The notes under the pieces: model-generated | Databases searched by the model: none | Seen by the model: the letters and a program-made list of their open reading frames with translations, nothing else | Told to the model about the DNA's origin: nothing | Made by a program: the position numbers and the translations under genes | Source of the DNA: Tricholomella constricta | Taxonomy: Eukaryota; Basidiomycota; Agaricomycetes; Agaricales; Lyophyllaceae | NCBI GenBank assembly: GCA_013368375.1 | Contig: JAACJP010000017.1 | Span: 434,001 to 498,000 of the forward strand | DNA length: 64,000 nucleotides | Direction: 5' to 3' | In this document: one piece after another, positions 21,774 to 34,284 of the stretch | How the letters are laid out: every line of letters begins with the position of its first letter | Numbering within the stretch: the first letter of the stretch is position 1

Positions 21774-24700
21774 TCATGTAGTTTTCTTGATATAGCGCTG
21801 GACGGTCTGCTGCAGCCCAGCAAGGACCTCCCTTCTGCGGACTTGATTGTCTGGCAACGGCAGCTGGCCTGACGCGATCTTGAATAGATAAGCAAAATCG
21901 GCTTGGGCGACGATGGGCAGCCGCCCTGCGTCTTTCATCTGCTTGACCTGCATCCGCTCCTTGAATTGCTTGGCAAAGTTCTTCGAGACGAGGTCCGCCC
22001 GTTCCACAACAGGCAATGGTACGCCAGCCAGGTTAGCCACATGAGTTCCGAACGAGGATGTCGCAGCCCCGTCTATGAGCTTGAAAAGGAACACAAGCTG
22101 CGGAATTGGAAGATGATTAGACGACATGAGACCGTTTTTTGGGATTGAGGTCGAGGACGTACATCGCGCTTCTCGTCATCCACAATGGTGGACATGTGCA
22201 TGTTCCTGATATTAGGGTGGTATGCGAAGTCATCCGTCAATGAGCCGTAGTGAGTAGCGAAGAACGAGAGCGTCAAGGTATGGGTCGCAAGTTGATGCAG
22301 GACAGCCGCAGCGATGGCCATACCATCCTGTTATCAAGACATCAAATTCTGTTCCAAGGACTCCAGTGACGCAACGTACATAGGTCGAGGTACCTCTGCC
22401 GAGTTCTATAAGAGGGATTAGAATTCAACACCACAATTTCCTGGACTAAGAGGCAGTATGTACCGTCAAGAATGACTAGGGACTTGGGAGTCGCGTCACG
22501 AAGAATCTTGCAGCTACACAGAAGGCGGGTCAGAGGTTGACCTCTTTGTAATAGTGATGGGGAGTACCATTCATCCAGTTCCACCTTGAAGGTACTGGCG
22601 TTTGAAAACATGTTATCATAAGCACCCATTCGGGTGATGATAGCGTCGACTGGGCACAACCTAGACAGACAATTGATACGCTTCGAAGAAAGCAGAAATC
22701 GCCTCGACTGACCTTGCCCGAGAGGCAGGCACGAGCATACCTAATTGAGCCATGATCTAGAGGGTAAGCCGTGAGGGTATGTTTATCCAGAAAGCTGACA
22801 AGACGCACTACACCAGTAGCAGTCATGCGCATGACCGTTGATTTTCCTCTGCAGACGCTCGGTTCTGTCAAATGACGCGATAACAACTGGAAGGATTAAC
22901 TTACGCCATGTTAGGACCTACAGACATGCACAATCAGCACACACACTCAGTCGTTAGTTGCAGGAACTGACCTGTGAGCAAAGCAATCTTTCCAACGTCG
23001 CCACCGAGCTTCACGTCATTGGGGATGAAAGATTTTAATGACGTGCTCAAGCACAGCGTAGGATGCCTCAGCTGTTCAAAGTCCACCCACGCCGAATCGC
23101 CCTCTACGAACTCAGGCCTGCACGCTGGCTCGCCGATAGCAATAGACGCTTTCGCCAGGCTGAATAAACAATCCAGCTCCGCGAAGACCTTGATAATGCG
23201 CAGCCAGACCGCGCGGTCCGCGTCAAACTCTGCAAAGAGCCGGAACTTGAAGGCTTTGATTGCGGTACTCCGGTTTTCGCGTGCTTCCTTGAGTTGTCGT
23301 ACTTTGGTCTGCAGGGAACGTACGATCCATCGCGTTTTGGCCTGTCATGATAAATGTGAGAGACGGCATGTGAGACTATCAGGATGAGATGGACCTTTGT
23401 TGCAGAACTCTTCGTCCAGTCGTTTGGGATATCCTCCTGCCCCGCTGAAGTTTCCACGAGATAGATTTCCTTATATCATATTTCCGTAAACCTTAGTTGT
23501 AGCTGGGAAGCAAAGGGCCTCGGTACCTTATTGCCCTGTGCGCTGTGCCAATACGAGAGTTTGCAGCTAAACGAGGCATCAGAGGGGAAAGAAAATGAGG
23601 AGAAAATATCCATACCCAAGCTTCTTCTCCATCTTCTTTAAATCCTTCTCCAGTTCTTCCTCCAATCCAGATATCTCCGCCATGATTTCATCGTAGATTT
23701 CATCCTTGCCCTCTCGAGGAACGAGCTCATCAGCATCTTCGAAAGTGGGGTAAGGCAAGTGGGAATTGATACTAAAAGGGACAGATACCTTTCTCCGACG
23801 CGGGCTTGACGTACATATTCTCAACATTCCTGATGTTGGGCAACAAATCCGGCGCACTGCGAAGCAATCCAAAGATCGTCTTGGACTTGAATGATTCCGA
23901 CGTATCACCCAGCTGGTTGAGACCATGGCTCAGCTTTTTGAAAGCCTGATAGAGATATCTCAAAAAAGAAAAAAGACACATTGCGGAGGTAGCTTGACAT
24001 ACAGCAAGGACTTTCATGAAATCTCTGACTTTGCAATTTTTCGCGTGGATACGAGATACGATACGCTCAAGGTCAGGCAGACCCTTCGCGAGCTCCGTAA
24101 ATTCTGCCTCGAAGGTTTGATGGTCAATGAGGTCTTGCACAGCGTCAAGCCTAGAGCAGCCATGGAACGTCAATGGGAATGTGCTGAGATGTGTGGCCGC
24201 ACTACCTTGCGTTTATGTCAGATATCTGGCGCAGAGGCATGCACAACCAGATTCGGAATAGACGTTTGCCTTGGCCCAAGGTTAGAGGTCAAGAAACCTT
24301 AGTGAGGAGAGGACACACCAAATGGTGTTATACATCTGCCCAGCAACCTCAACAGCGAACCTTCTTCCGTTCCTTCATTGTTCACAAGGACCTGACCATA
24401 ATGTCAATGATTTGAGAATAAAAATCAAGACCAACGACAACGCGTACCTCGATATGAGCCAAGGTCTGTCCGTCTAGGGTCAAGCCCTGTCCTCTTTTCA
24501 TCGGATCGTAAACATTGAAGTTCCTCATGCTCAAGATGTCCTTGTCAATATTCAATTGACGAAGGTACCTAGAGGAGCAGAACGTAAGGGATTGTGCATT
24601 TGAATACATCAGACCAAAAACGAACCAGATCATTGACCCCAAGGCTCTGATAGCGTCCTGGGAAGCGACCATGACTCTAACAGGTTCTGGAACACTAGCA

Positions 24701-27243
24701 GGTAGGAGGGCTTCATCGTCGCCATCGGCCATAACGTCATCACCCTCCGGAGCGGGATACAGCGCCTTGAGCTCCTGCAAGGTCTCCTCGTACTTGAACC
24801 CTTCAACGGTGCGCAGACCTGTCCAGAGACATGCAGCCGGAAGAACGGCTTTCAGCAGGCGGGTTGTCGGCACTGACAAATTACCCTGGATCCAGATAAA
24901 TGTGAGCCGCCGGTCGCGAGTGGCAATAAGGGAAGCAACTGACCTTGACGAACAATAATTCCTTGGGACGCAGCTGCCGCATGAGCGTCTCCAATTTCGT
25001 ACGACATACGTCGTCCTCGAAGGCGCTCAGGTCGAACTGCGACGTCGAGCAATCTAAGACGCAGATCCCGAATTTGTTGTTGTCGGGGTTCTCCTTCGAA
25101 TCTTGTTCGTAAATGGAAATGCAATGCCCTGCCTGCTCGTCTGTGAGGAGCTCCGCATCGACAAGGGTACCGTTCGTGTAGACTTTGTTCAGTTCACTGG
25201 CAAAAGATATTCAGCAATCTTCTCGCAATGTAAGCCTGATAGAACACACCGTCTGACAATCTTGTCTTTGCCTTTGTCCGCGCTGACCTTTCCCTTCGAC
25301 TTGTCGGCGGCCATTCGCATCTCCGCACCGAGAGCTGTTTCCGCTTGATCTACGCGTCCGACTTTGTAGCCTGAAAGACACAAGGTATCAGTACCCCAGT
25401 TGAAAAGATTTTCAACAACGCGTGCCTTTGCCGAGGAATTTGCTGCGCATTTGTGAAATTGTCAATTAGAAGTATAAGATTGTGATCGGAGGCCTACTCA
25501 CGCAGCCCAGAAGTTGAACGACATCTCTGGAACTCCGACCTATGATTGTAATCAGATTGCTTTCATAATGGCGGAAGGAAATAAGAATTGACCATGGACA
25601 TTTTGACCCGCGAAGTGAGCTTCAAATCGAACTGCTGATGTCCGATTCGGGCATCGTCCTCGTATAGCTAAGCAGTCTAGATAAGCAAGAAAATCGAAGG
25701 AACGAAAGGTAACAACGTACTTCTAAGAATTTCCTACCAGTGTATCGTTCAGCAAGATCAGTAAGAGTTGCTGGTAGAAAACGTTACCCTTTTTGAAAAA
25801 ATAGAATCTAAAAATGTTTTAGAGAAGGACTAAAAAGTAGGCGTTGGAAGCACCTACCGTATCATAATGATTCTGTTTGATCTGTGAACGATTTATCAGG
25901 AACGTATATTGAGATGTAGAAAAAATATGATCAAACCTCCCAAAACTAAAAGAAAATGAGTGAAAGTTGTCAAAGACGCGACTGGACGGAAAATTACCTG
26001 TTTTTCAAACGGCGTAAATTCTGCCCAGGCTGACTTAGGAATGTGAAGCGTCCTTGGATCGTAGTTGGGTTCTCCGGGTCTACGACCCTCTTTCTGTTTA
26101 AGAAAGTAGCATAAACTTCCAGCGTCGTATAAATGATCACGAAATAAGTGGCTCACGTACATCTTTGACATCGGCTAAGAAAGAATATGGATCCTCCGCA
26201 GCCTTCTTCTCGTCCTTCTTCCCTTGTGCGCGTCGCTCGGCTGCAGTCAAAAATAACCCAGTGCCTGACGACGCCACATCTATCGACGCGGCGGTACTTT
26301 TCTTTGCCGCCGGGGCCTTCTTAGGAGTGCGTTTGGATTTAGACTTGGATTTGACTTTGCTTTCGTCCTCATCACTGAAATCGTCCTCTGACGAGATTTC
26401 GGAACGCCGAGACGAGATGGACGAGCGTGAAGCAGATGACTTTATGGACTTCGCGTCAACATCAGAGTCAGAGGGAACAATGAAATCGTCATCGTCTGAC
26501 GCGTTGGAACGCGACTTGCGGACTGCACCCATGATCAGCTGGGGCCAAAAAGCGTTAATAAAATTATGCGTACTTCGTTTGACTGGTGACTTTTTGAAGT
26601 TGGTAAGCCTTTGAGAGAATGAGGTTTTAACTTCTTCATTTTCTTCCTCGTCTTCGTCGTCGTCATCAGTAAGAGCTTTGGAGAGACGCTGCTTCTTGGC
26701 AACTGAGAAATCGGTATCATGAGTATATCTGTAGTCCTTGCCGTGCACAAAATGCATACCTTTAGCCACAGGTGAGGAACTGTGTTGTGCCGACTTGCGC
26801 TGCTTGTTCGTAGGAACCTCTTCACCGTCCGAATCCACCAAGAGCACTTTTCGTTTTCGCTGCATCTAGCCACCGTGTCAGATCAAGTCATATATACACC
26901 TGCCATCTGAACATACTGGCTTCTGCACAGGATGGGCATCCTGTTCATCTGATGACAACATGTCAATGTCAATGGGGTCGCTTGTGGGTGGGGTGCTATG
27001 GCCCCGCGACGAAGAACTGGCCATGGCAGATGAGTTCAACGCGTCGTAGTTTGACGCCTTAGACGCAGGTGTGCGTGGCTCCTGGGATGAGGGCTGAGGA
27101 GTGGACGCGTCGTCCGAAGGCGCGACCGGCTTTGTGCTTTTGGCTTTCGGTTTGGCATTTGGCGTCGCAGTAGAGCCTTTAGCAAACCACGACATGAGAC
27201 TTTTCTGCTTAGTTTCTCCATTGGCCTTGGGTTTAGGCGCCAT
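21774..27243 (-). CDS. MSH6: mismatch repair ATPase MSH6
   Basis: MSH6 pairs with MSH2 to recognise base mismatches and small loops. The N-terminus carries a PCNA-binding box (Q13, L16, W19, F20 in KQKSLMSWF) and an acidic, Lys-rich linker. The mismatch-binding domain has the Phe-x-Glu motif in KFLELYED. The connector, lever and clamp regions follow, and then the ATPase: Walker A GPNMAGKST, Walker B SLVILDELGRGTSTYDG and FFATHYGSL. The C-terminal dimer region contains DGAATSSFGTHVANLAGVPL. I could place about 31 introns, each 45-75 bp; one splits Walker A between Ala and Gly. One intron (25371-25425) begins GC and is needed to give FLGKGYKVGRV. No frameshift or stop was seen in the joined frame. 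Confidence 0.93.
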
Positions 27244-27369
27244 TCTGCAAAACGAAAGTCGCGACGCTGAGCTGGAGAAATTTCGTTTGGAGAACGCGTT
27301 GGTCCTTGTTTGGTCCGGATTCAGGAGGTGTTAGGTTGTCGCGCAAGCACCAAACAATACGCTTTCGCC
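27244..27369. promoter_or_regulatory. bidirectional promoter MSH6 / methyltransferase
   Basis: 126 bp separate the divergent start codons, so the two genes must share promoter space. No TATA box is visible. Confidence 0.5.
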
Positions 27370-28437
27370 ATGAACATCGACGACGATCACCGAGATGCCG
27401 AGGATATTCTGAGTGAATCCCTGGCTTTTCTTGGTGGACAGCCAGTCATTGATGACAACGTTGTAACGTATGGGCCGCTGAGCCTCCAAATAGCTTCAAA
27501 GGTACGCCGACAAATCTATATACGAAGCGTTCATCTGAAAGTTATCTGCACACAGGAAGGCAAAGTGCGATTGCCAATCATTTCCACCCAGTAATCGCCT
27601 AAATCCGATGTGACCTACAAGGCAAACATTCTCCTTGCAGACCATCTTTTCTCCCCTGCCTTATATCTTGCAGAGAGGATCGAAAGAGGCCTCCTACCTG
27701 TGCGCGGATCGGCTGGTTCGTTCCGGTTCTCGACTCCTTTGGGTACAAAAGTCTGATAACCGGGTGCAGTCATCGAACTTGGTGCTGGCACCGGCCTTCC
27801 ATCTCTACTGATGTCCACAAGGCCCGATCATCCATCCCTCGCAGTCGTTACTGACTACCCAGATGATAACATCTTGGGGAACCTTAAGAAGAACGTCGAA
27901 CACAACAGGCCGACCTTTCAACCTGGATGTCGTATTGAATGCGCTGGATATGAATGGGGAGCTAATGCGGATGCATTGCTGTAAGTTGGTCGTCGAGCTC
28001 TATATAACCCATGACCAATAAATATCCATTTAGAAAGTTGTTGCCAGATAACAAGAGCCCCCCAGGATACGACATCGTGATCCTCTCCGACCTACTACAT
28101 TTCCGCGATTCCCATGACGTCTTGGTCGCCTCGATCAGGTCGCTCTTATCTCGCTCAAAAGACTCCAGAGTCCATGTCTCCGTGAGTTTTCTGCTATCGG
28201 CCCTTATCGCTGTTCAGACTTGTTTTGTTCACGAAGGCTGGAAAATATACACATCGGGATGTATGTGACAACTTTGTCCTCAAAGGACAAGATGTTGGCC
28301 TTGTGTTTGATGAAATTCACGCTGGTCCCGATGAGACGCAGTGGAAGGGCATGATGGAAGTTGGTGGGTTGGATAACGAGGCGCTGTCTATCAGGAAGGC
28401 CAACTGCTATTATTGGGTGGGCCGATGGGCCGACTAG
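27370..28437 (+). CDS. class I SAM methyltransferase, EFM7/NNT1-like
   Basis: Six exons (27370-27501, 27556-27564, 27622-27715, 27770-27980, 28034-28181, 28237-28437) give 264 residues. The SAM-binding glycine loop VIELGAGTGLPSLL, the acidic VVTDYPDD and the DIVILSDLLHF strand mark the Methyltransf_16 group of lysine or N-terminal methyltransferases. The closest yeast relative by layout is EFM7 (formerly NNT1), which modifies elongation factor 1A; substrate here is inferred only. Exon 2 is just 9 nt (Glu-Gly-Lys). It gives the expected EGKANILLADHLFSP sequence; skipping it also keeps frame. Confidence 0.82.
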
Positions 28438-28627
28438 ATGATACCTAGAGAGTAACCTCCCGGTATAGATGCGTTCCAATAGAAACAAAAATTCGGTGGC
28501 ATTGTCGGAGTTTCTTACAGAAAGTCGTTGTATCGACTTGCGCATGTTTTGGCTCATGAATCGTTGTACCGCATCATGATATTTAACATACAATGTTGCG
28601 TTGGATATAGATTCTTTAGTTCATAAT

Positions 28628-30200
28628 TCAAATAACTGGATGACATGAAGTCAACTCTTCAATTTTTCTGGTGTGGACGCTTCGACCTACCTGTCCTTTA
28701 CCGCTCGCCTTCCGCTCCGCCAGCAATTCCTCTGCTTGACCTTTCCAATCCCTTTCAACAATTTCGGCAACGCGATGTTTCAAAGCATCCATGGTCATGG
28801 ATGGAAGAATATACCTTGACGCCACGGTTAGTCCCTCCAGCAACGATGAAAGGAATGCTCTAAACCGTTCGATTGGATGATCCAAGGCTTCTTTGATGGC
28901 AGCCCACAGGCCCTTCTCGTCGTCCTTCCTTACATTGTAAACATATGGAGGATCTTCCCATTTCAGCGCGTCATGCTGAGATTCCCACTTGAACCTATTA
29001 TCTGGATCGTTATCGTCCCAGCCCAGTATAGGGTTGATGAACGGGACACCCATACAAAGGGCATCGTAGGGACTGGGGCTCAGTCTCGGATGACCGATCC
29101 CGATGAGGACGCGACTTTTGCCCAACTGCGTGTAAAATTGAGTTTGGTTCAGGGGACCAAGATCTGTGATCCCATGGGGGAGAGTGTCTGGCTCCGTTGT
29201 ATCGGCATTGTAACGGATACCGCTCATGACTGATAGAGGGTAAGGTGGCACAAACGACACGTTATTCCAAGCAAAACCCCTGTCACTCTTGAAATATTTG
29301 AGGTCCTTAGCGAGGATGTATGCCTGCTGAGGGCGCTCAGAGCTGGGCATGATGGGGATGCGTTTGCAAGTCCTTTCAATGCTATATCCTAGGTAAACGT
29401 TCTCGACCCCGTTGTGATCTGGAACAATCCTTGCGTAGTCTTCGGGTGAGAGTGTCCAGTTACTTCCGAGAGGACTTTCCGCTCCCCGCCAAAAATGGAA
29501 CGAAAGTAGCTTCCAAGCCGGGACACCAAGCGGGTGGGAAGTGGTCTTGATGCATCTGCCATTGTTAAAGCATTCTTTGGACCTAAAACCCTCAAGGATT
29601 ACGATCTTGACGAGATCAGGATATTGTCGATATGTCCTCGCAAGTTCATAATTATCGGGGGCGAAAATCGCGGTATATCCCATCTCTCGAAGCGCAGTAA
29701 GCTGCAGCACGATTAATACTGCATCGAAATTGTCAAATAAATGTACAGACCACGCTCATCGCCCTGAAATGACGTAAATACGGTTCAGAAATCAACCATA
29801 GTATCCCATGGGATACTTACCAGATGTTTTCACCAGACGTGTCTCCAGCGATGCCGTTACTGAAACGACTGGTCGAGAGGAGCACGATACTCGTTCGGTT
29901 TTGCTCGCAATTCTGGGAAGCCATACAGGATAATAAAGCGTGCATAGACTTGCTGTTCTCGTTTTCCCAGTTATCTGTCCGATTTGGTAGCCCTACAGGC
30001 CACAGATAAGGTAGGAAGTTGTAAGAGGTCAGAATTCGACCAGAATCATGGCTACGAGCATAGACGAGGTCCACGGTGAAGATGATAGAAGCTAGTAGCG
30101 CGAAGGCAGCGGCGACAAGTAGAATAGTCGACGATTGTCTGAACCACGTCCGAAAGCCTTCATATGAGATGGAGCGCCTGTTACCAGGTCTGCCAACCAT
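28628..30200 (-). CDS. type II membrane glycosyltransferase, GT18 family
   Basis: Four exons (30200-29821, 29763-29751, 29701-28866, 28814-28628) give 471 residues. A short basic N-terminus and a membrane anchor at residues about 25-47 (TILLVAAAFALLASIIFTVD) indicate a Golgi type II protein. The lumenal part shows the family stretches WAMSVLTALREMGYTAIF, GVPAWKLLSFHFW and LIGIGHPRLSPSPYDALCMG, then PPYVYNVRK. GT18 in animals is MGAT5, which adds beta-1,6-GlcNAc to N-glycans; the fungal acceptor is unknown. Exon 2 is only 13 nt, and intron 2 uses a GTCTGT donor. The upstream frame to 30257 begins GTG, so the ATG at 30200 is chosen. A possible short extra intron near the 3' end would change the last 12 residues. 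Confidence 0.85.
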
Positions 30201-30896
30201 ATCGTCAGCGGTGCCACACACGAATAAAGCGACGTTGGTTACACTATTCCCTCCCACTCGTCCGCGTCGTCTTTGGAACCAGTAGGAAGACGTTCATAAT
30301 CGTTATTTGGCATGTGGGAGCGGGTAATTTATGATCACCCGAAATCGCAAAACGCCAGCATTATAAAGCGAATGCAAAAGCGCCCAAGTTGCTTCGATAG
30401 ATTCTAACAGGTTCTCATGTCAAGGAGTTCTGCACCGTATATCCCGGGGTCCCAAGGTTTGGCTGTTGAACTGATGTTGTTTTAAACATCGGATGCCTGT
30501 CAACAATTCTCCGAATTTCTGAGACACATTTCCCGATCCTGAGTTCTGTTTCGGAGGGCAATGCAAAGGTATCGCTGCAGTCACACATGAGTTTTCCAGG
30601 GGACTGTCGTCAGAAAAAGGGTCGAAGCCGGTAAAAACGTGGGAGATAGTCGTCGGCGGCGGCCAGAAGTTGGGAACTTTGATCGCGCCAAGGATTAGGT
30701 CACCGGGTGTCAAGCAGCACCAAATACAATGGACGCGTCCTCACGTGGCTCGAGTTTGCAACGCGTCCCTACCCTGAAGAACTCCAACGGTTACATAACT
30801 TTGTCGCATTGATACCTTTACTTCCTCGACAAGACAAGACACCACATATATCTCATATATCACCATCAGTTGCGACTTGTCCGACTTGTCCGTTGA
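30201..30896. other. divergent intergenic region
   Basis: About 700 bp between the GT18 and RAD51-paralog starts. Short frames on both strands have no family signature. The apparent plus-strand frame from 30707 starts at GTG and lies out of frame with the RAD51 paralog. Confidence 0.45.
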
Positions 30897-32340
30897 ATGT
30901 CCTCACGACTCCTCTCATCCCTGCGTCTTCCAGCAACCACACTATCGCTTCTTACGCGCGCTGGATATACGACAGTCCAAGACTTACAATCCATTTCAGC
31001 TGAAACACTTGCCCAAGGTCAATTAGCTAGCTAAGCTGAACACTTCAGATCTAACATAAGTAATATGGAGAAGATCTACGCATAGCTCTGCCAGAGGCCG
31101 AAACGATACTATCATCATCTCACAGATCAAATCCCACTCAGCCTCTCGCGCCACCGACCCTCACTCAGTCTGCTGCATCGCTTGCCAACACTGCAGAGAA
31201 AATTTTGACAGGGTTCCCACCTTTAAATGACATCCTTTCTGGCGGTCTTGCGCGAGGTCAGATACTGGAAATATCAGGCCCTCCTGGAACACCCAAAGAA
31301 GCTATTGCAATCAATATTGCGGCGTCCTTCATAGGAGGAGGTCATGAAGTGATTTTTCTTGGTAAATCTCGACGCATCCCTCATACGTGGGCTCGGTACA
31401 ATCTCCTTATTTAGATTCTCAGAACATGACGAGCCCGGCTATCCTTGACAACGCACTGCGAAGTATGTCGGACGGCTGCTTTTCCCAACCACCTGCTGAC
31501 TCTACGCTAGCCTCCCAAAACCTTCCTGCAAACTACTCCCGCCTTTTGTATCATCTGAGTGTACAGGGGCTGTCCGAACTCATGATATTCATCTACAACC
31601 TTCCAAAATTGCTGGAATCTTACCCAAAAGTAACCCTTGATCGGTCAACTCTGTATTTCTTCTAATTAAATTTTCAGGCCGCGCTTCTCGTGCTCAACTC
31701 GATATCCTTTCCCTTCCAAGCCAGCCCCAGCCTGAGCATTCCCGCGAGGACCGCACTCCTAGAGAAGATCAAACAAGTCCTCACTGTAGTTGCTGCGACT
31801 CGTAATCTCACGGTTTGGCCGTCCTGCATCTCGACATCATTTCGTTAGCTCATTTTGGAACCCTTTCAATGCATACATAGATCGTGACAACATCACAACT
31901 TTCGACCAAAATTCTCAACGCCGACGGTTCCTCAGGCAACTTCGACACTGGGGCGAAGGGTGTGATGGTACCACAACTAGGTCTCGAATCATCAGTCATA
32001 TTTTAAAATCCTCAATTGACATCACGCAGGTCTAGCATATCTCCCTGGTCGGGCTTATCGTATAATACTTGCTGCGGAGGGACCAACTTCAGGGTGAATC
32101 CTTGCTTTACATCACCTTGGAGATCTTGAAACTCAAACTAACTATGTATGTAGGTCGATCAATTTATTATCGACCCCGAGAGACCCACAAGGAGCAGGCC
32201 GCTCAATACCCTACGAGATAGTATGTTTTCGTGGCTTCATTGACTTTTTCGGCAGTTTGTTGAATTCTAGAAAAGACCAAGGACGGCTTGATCCATTAGA
32301 CTTCGCATCTCGAAATTTTTTGGATGCCGGGGATCGATGA
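30897..32340 (+). CDS. RAD51 paralog (RAD51C-like recombination ATPase)
   Basis: Eight exons (30897-31017, 31071-31361, 31415-31462, 31511-31629, 31678-31812, 31881-31979, 32029-32093, 32154-32340) give 354 residues. The N-terminal helix-hairpin-helix-like part contains LSLLTRAGYTTVQDLQSIS. The RecA core follows with GFPPLNDILSGGLARGQILE, the P-loop, a Walker-B-like VALLVLNSI-type strand at the exon 4-5 junction, and ADGSSGNFDTGAKGVMVPQLG. RAD51 paralogs load RAD51 on broken or stalled DNA. The P-loop reads GPPGTPKE: the lysine is kept, but the usual Gly before it and Ser/Thr after it are replaced. The 3' end is the least certain part, because an alternative intron at 32221-32270 would shorten the tail. 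Confidence 0.78.
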
Positions 32341-32838
32341 CTCTGTTGCTACATACCTCTTCCGCCATGTGCTGAGAGGGGTTTAATACACAACATAGTG
32401 CTCTACTGTATGTCATCCAGCCCTACCGATCGTACTTAGACACGGAAGCGCAATGATTTAACCCACTGTCCAATATAGCGCGGATGGACCCGATGCGGAG
32501 TGTTTATATCTCCGGATCACGGTGTTGAAATATCACCTATGCCGCCCTCGATCGAAATAGCTTGAAAGTCCGCGAGTGGGTGGGACCGCCCCTGTCTCAA
32601 ATAGTCTTGACCACGTTACAATTAATATTTCTAGCTGTGGCGACGACGTTGTATCCTCTATTTTCAACCCAGGAGCCCATTCACATCGTGCACTTGGCCC
32701 TACTTGTTGCGATCCAACAGGCGACTTCGAGCGCACACCCCCTCGCGCGTAAATTCGAGCTTTTGTAAACCGCGCAGGACAGATTAGGACACAAGAAAAT
32801 CTCAGTTGCGTATCGAGCCCAAGCGTGAACTGCGCATT
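32341..32838. other. intergenic, promoter of hydrolase gene
   Basis: 498 bp with no supportable gene between two plus-strand genes. Confidence 0.45.
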
Positions 32839-34186
32839 ATGCCTATGGTCGCTATCAACCCCAAAACTGGACCCGCCAACGTCCATTATACCATTTCTAC
32901 GCCGACATGCACATCCGCCGACAAGATTGATCCACAAGTCCCAACTGTAATTTTTATACACCCCGTCTACATCGGGCAGCATTTGTTCCAACGTACGCGC
33001 AATCTACGAATTTTTTCTGTGGTTTTGACTCATGTATTCTTCTCTTTACCTCAGCCCAGTTCTCAGACCCTCAGCTTCGCAGGTTTAACCTCATTGCCGT
33101 CGACACGAGGCTTCATGGCGGTACGGAAGGACGTGTTAGTAGTGACTGGCGCCGCGAGGACGCGGCGGATGATCTCGCGGCTTTAATGGCAAGTTGGCAT
33201 AACACATTGTGTTTCAGGCCTAACGTAGATCCATGCATCCAGGACGCGCTGAAACTTCCTCCCTGTCATCTGGTAGGGATGTCGATGGGGGCGTGCATCA
33301 CATTGCAAACCGCTGTTTCATATCCAGAAAAGGTTCTATCGCTGTTCCTCATTTCGCCTCTACCATTGCAGGAGGTATTTTCATACCTGGCTATCATCCA
33401 TATTAGCAACTAATAAATATCCTCCAGCCCACAGAGGTAAAGGAAGGCCGCCAGGAGATCTATGACTACTGGGTACAAGGCTGGCAGAATGATCCTCATC
33501 TCGACGAGACGGCTCTTTTGGATGCTGTTATAGGCGGACTACAGCTCGGATTCAACAATACAAACACAACAATAGGCAAAGCGTATGTCATTGGCCGCCT
33601 TGTGCATTGATTTCAGCACTCACGCCGAAAACATTGCAGTCTAAACGCACTCTACATTCCAAGAGCAATGGTCAATTTTTCTCCTGAAAGATTCGAAGAA
33701 TTTCACACAGCGACCGTGAAATTCTTTACCGAACGCACGGCTCACACATCGGCGACACTCCGCAGACTTCAGTGTCCCGTAAAATTGATCCAGTGTGGCG
33801 GTGACATTGCGTACCCCCTACGCTACGCTCAAGAACTGCTCGGACGTCTTGTCGATGCTGGAGTCGACGCAGAGCTCGAAACCGTTGAGGACGCTCCACA
33901 TTTCGGATCCGTTACGCACCCCAATGTGTACGCACATGCTATTCCCCTTTGCACCATCTGGTGTTGATTCTCTTTCAGATTCAACCCTCTTATCCATGAT
34001 TTTATCATGTCCCACACGACCGCCCCAGTACCACCCCCGCCGGAGATCGTCACGTCCCCTTTTGAAGCAGATCTCGTCGCGACAGGTTGGTCTCCACGCG
34101 ACGGCGCTGAGGACGTGAGTTCTGAAGAAGATGACATCCGCCTCAACTTCCGAGTGACACCACGGGACCGAAAAGCCTCGATGTAG
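32839..34186 (+). CDS. alpha/beta hydrolase
   Basis: Six exons (32839-32992, 33055-33188, 33243-33374, 33428-33582, 33640-33927, 33979-34186) give 356 residues. The alpha/beta-hydrolase fold shows the oxyanion strand VPTVIFIHPVY, the DTRLHG turn, the nucleophile elbow GMSMG (Ser) and the catalytic His in APHFGS; the acid is likely in QCGGDIAYP. There is no signal peptide, so it is probably cytosolic. Substrate cannot be told. Intron 2 (33189-33242, 54 bp) starts GCAAGT. It is a multiple of three without stops, so it can be read through, but removing it gives LAALMDALKLPPCH, the usual lead-in to the nucleophile. Confidence 0.83.
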
Positions 34187-34284
34187 CTCTATAGTAGCAG
34201 CAATTGACAAAGAGTGTACCCATCAATTAATTCCTCCTCTATGTTCAAAGCCCAAATGTGCATACGCACATAAACGATCTTAAC

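Noticed and set aside
30257..30257. Longer GT18 start
   Set aside because: The codon is GTG. The first ATG is at 30200 and is followed by a good membrane anchor.
33189..33242. Reading the hydrolase segment as coding
   Set aside because: It is in frame and stop-free, but it inserts 18 residues before the nucleophile region and has GCAAGT/CAG borders.
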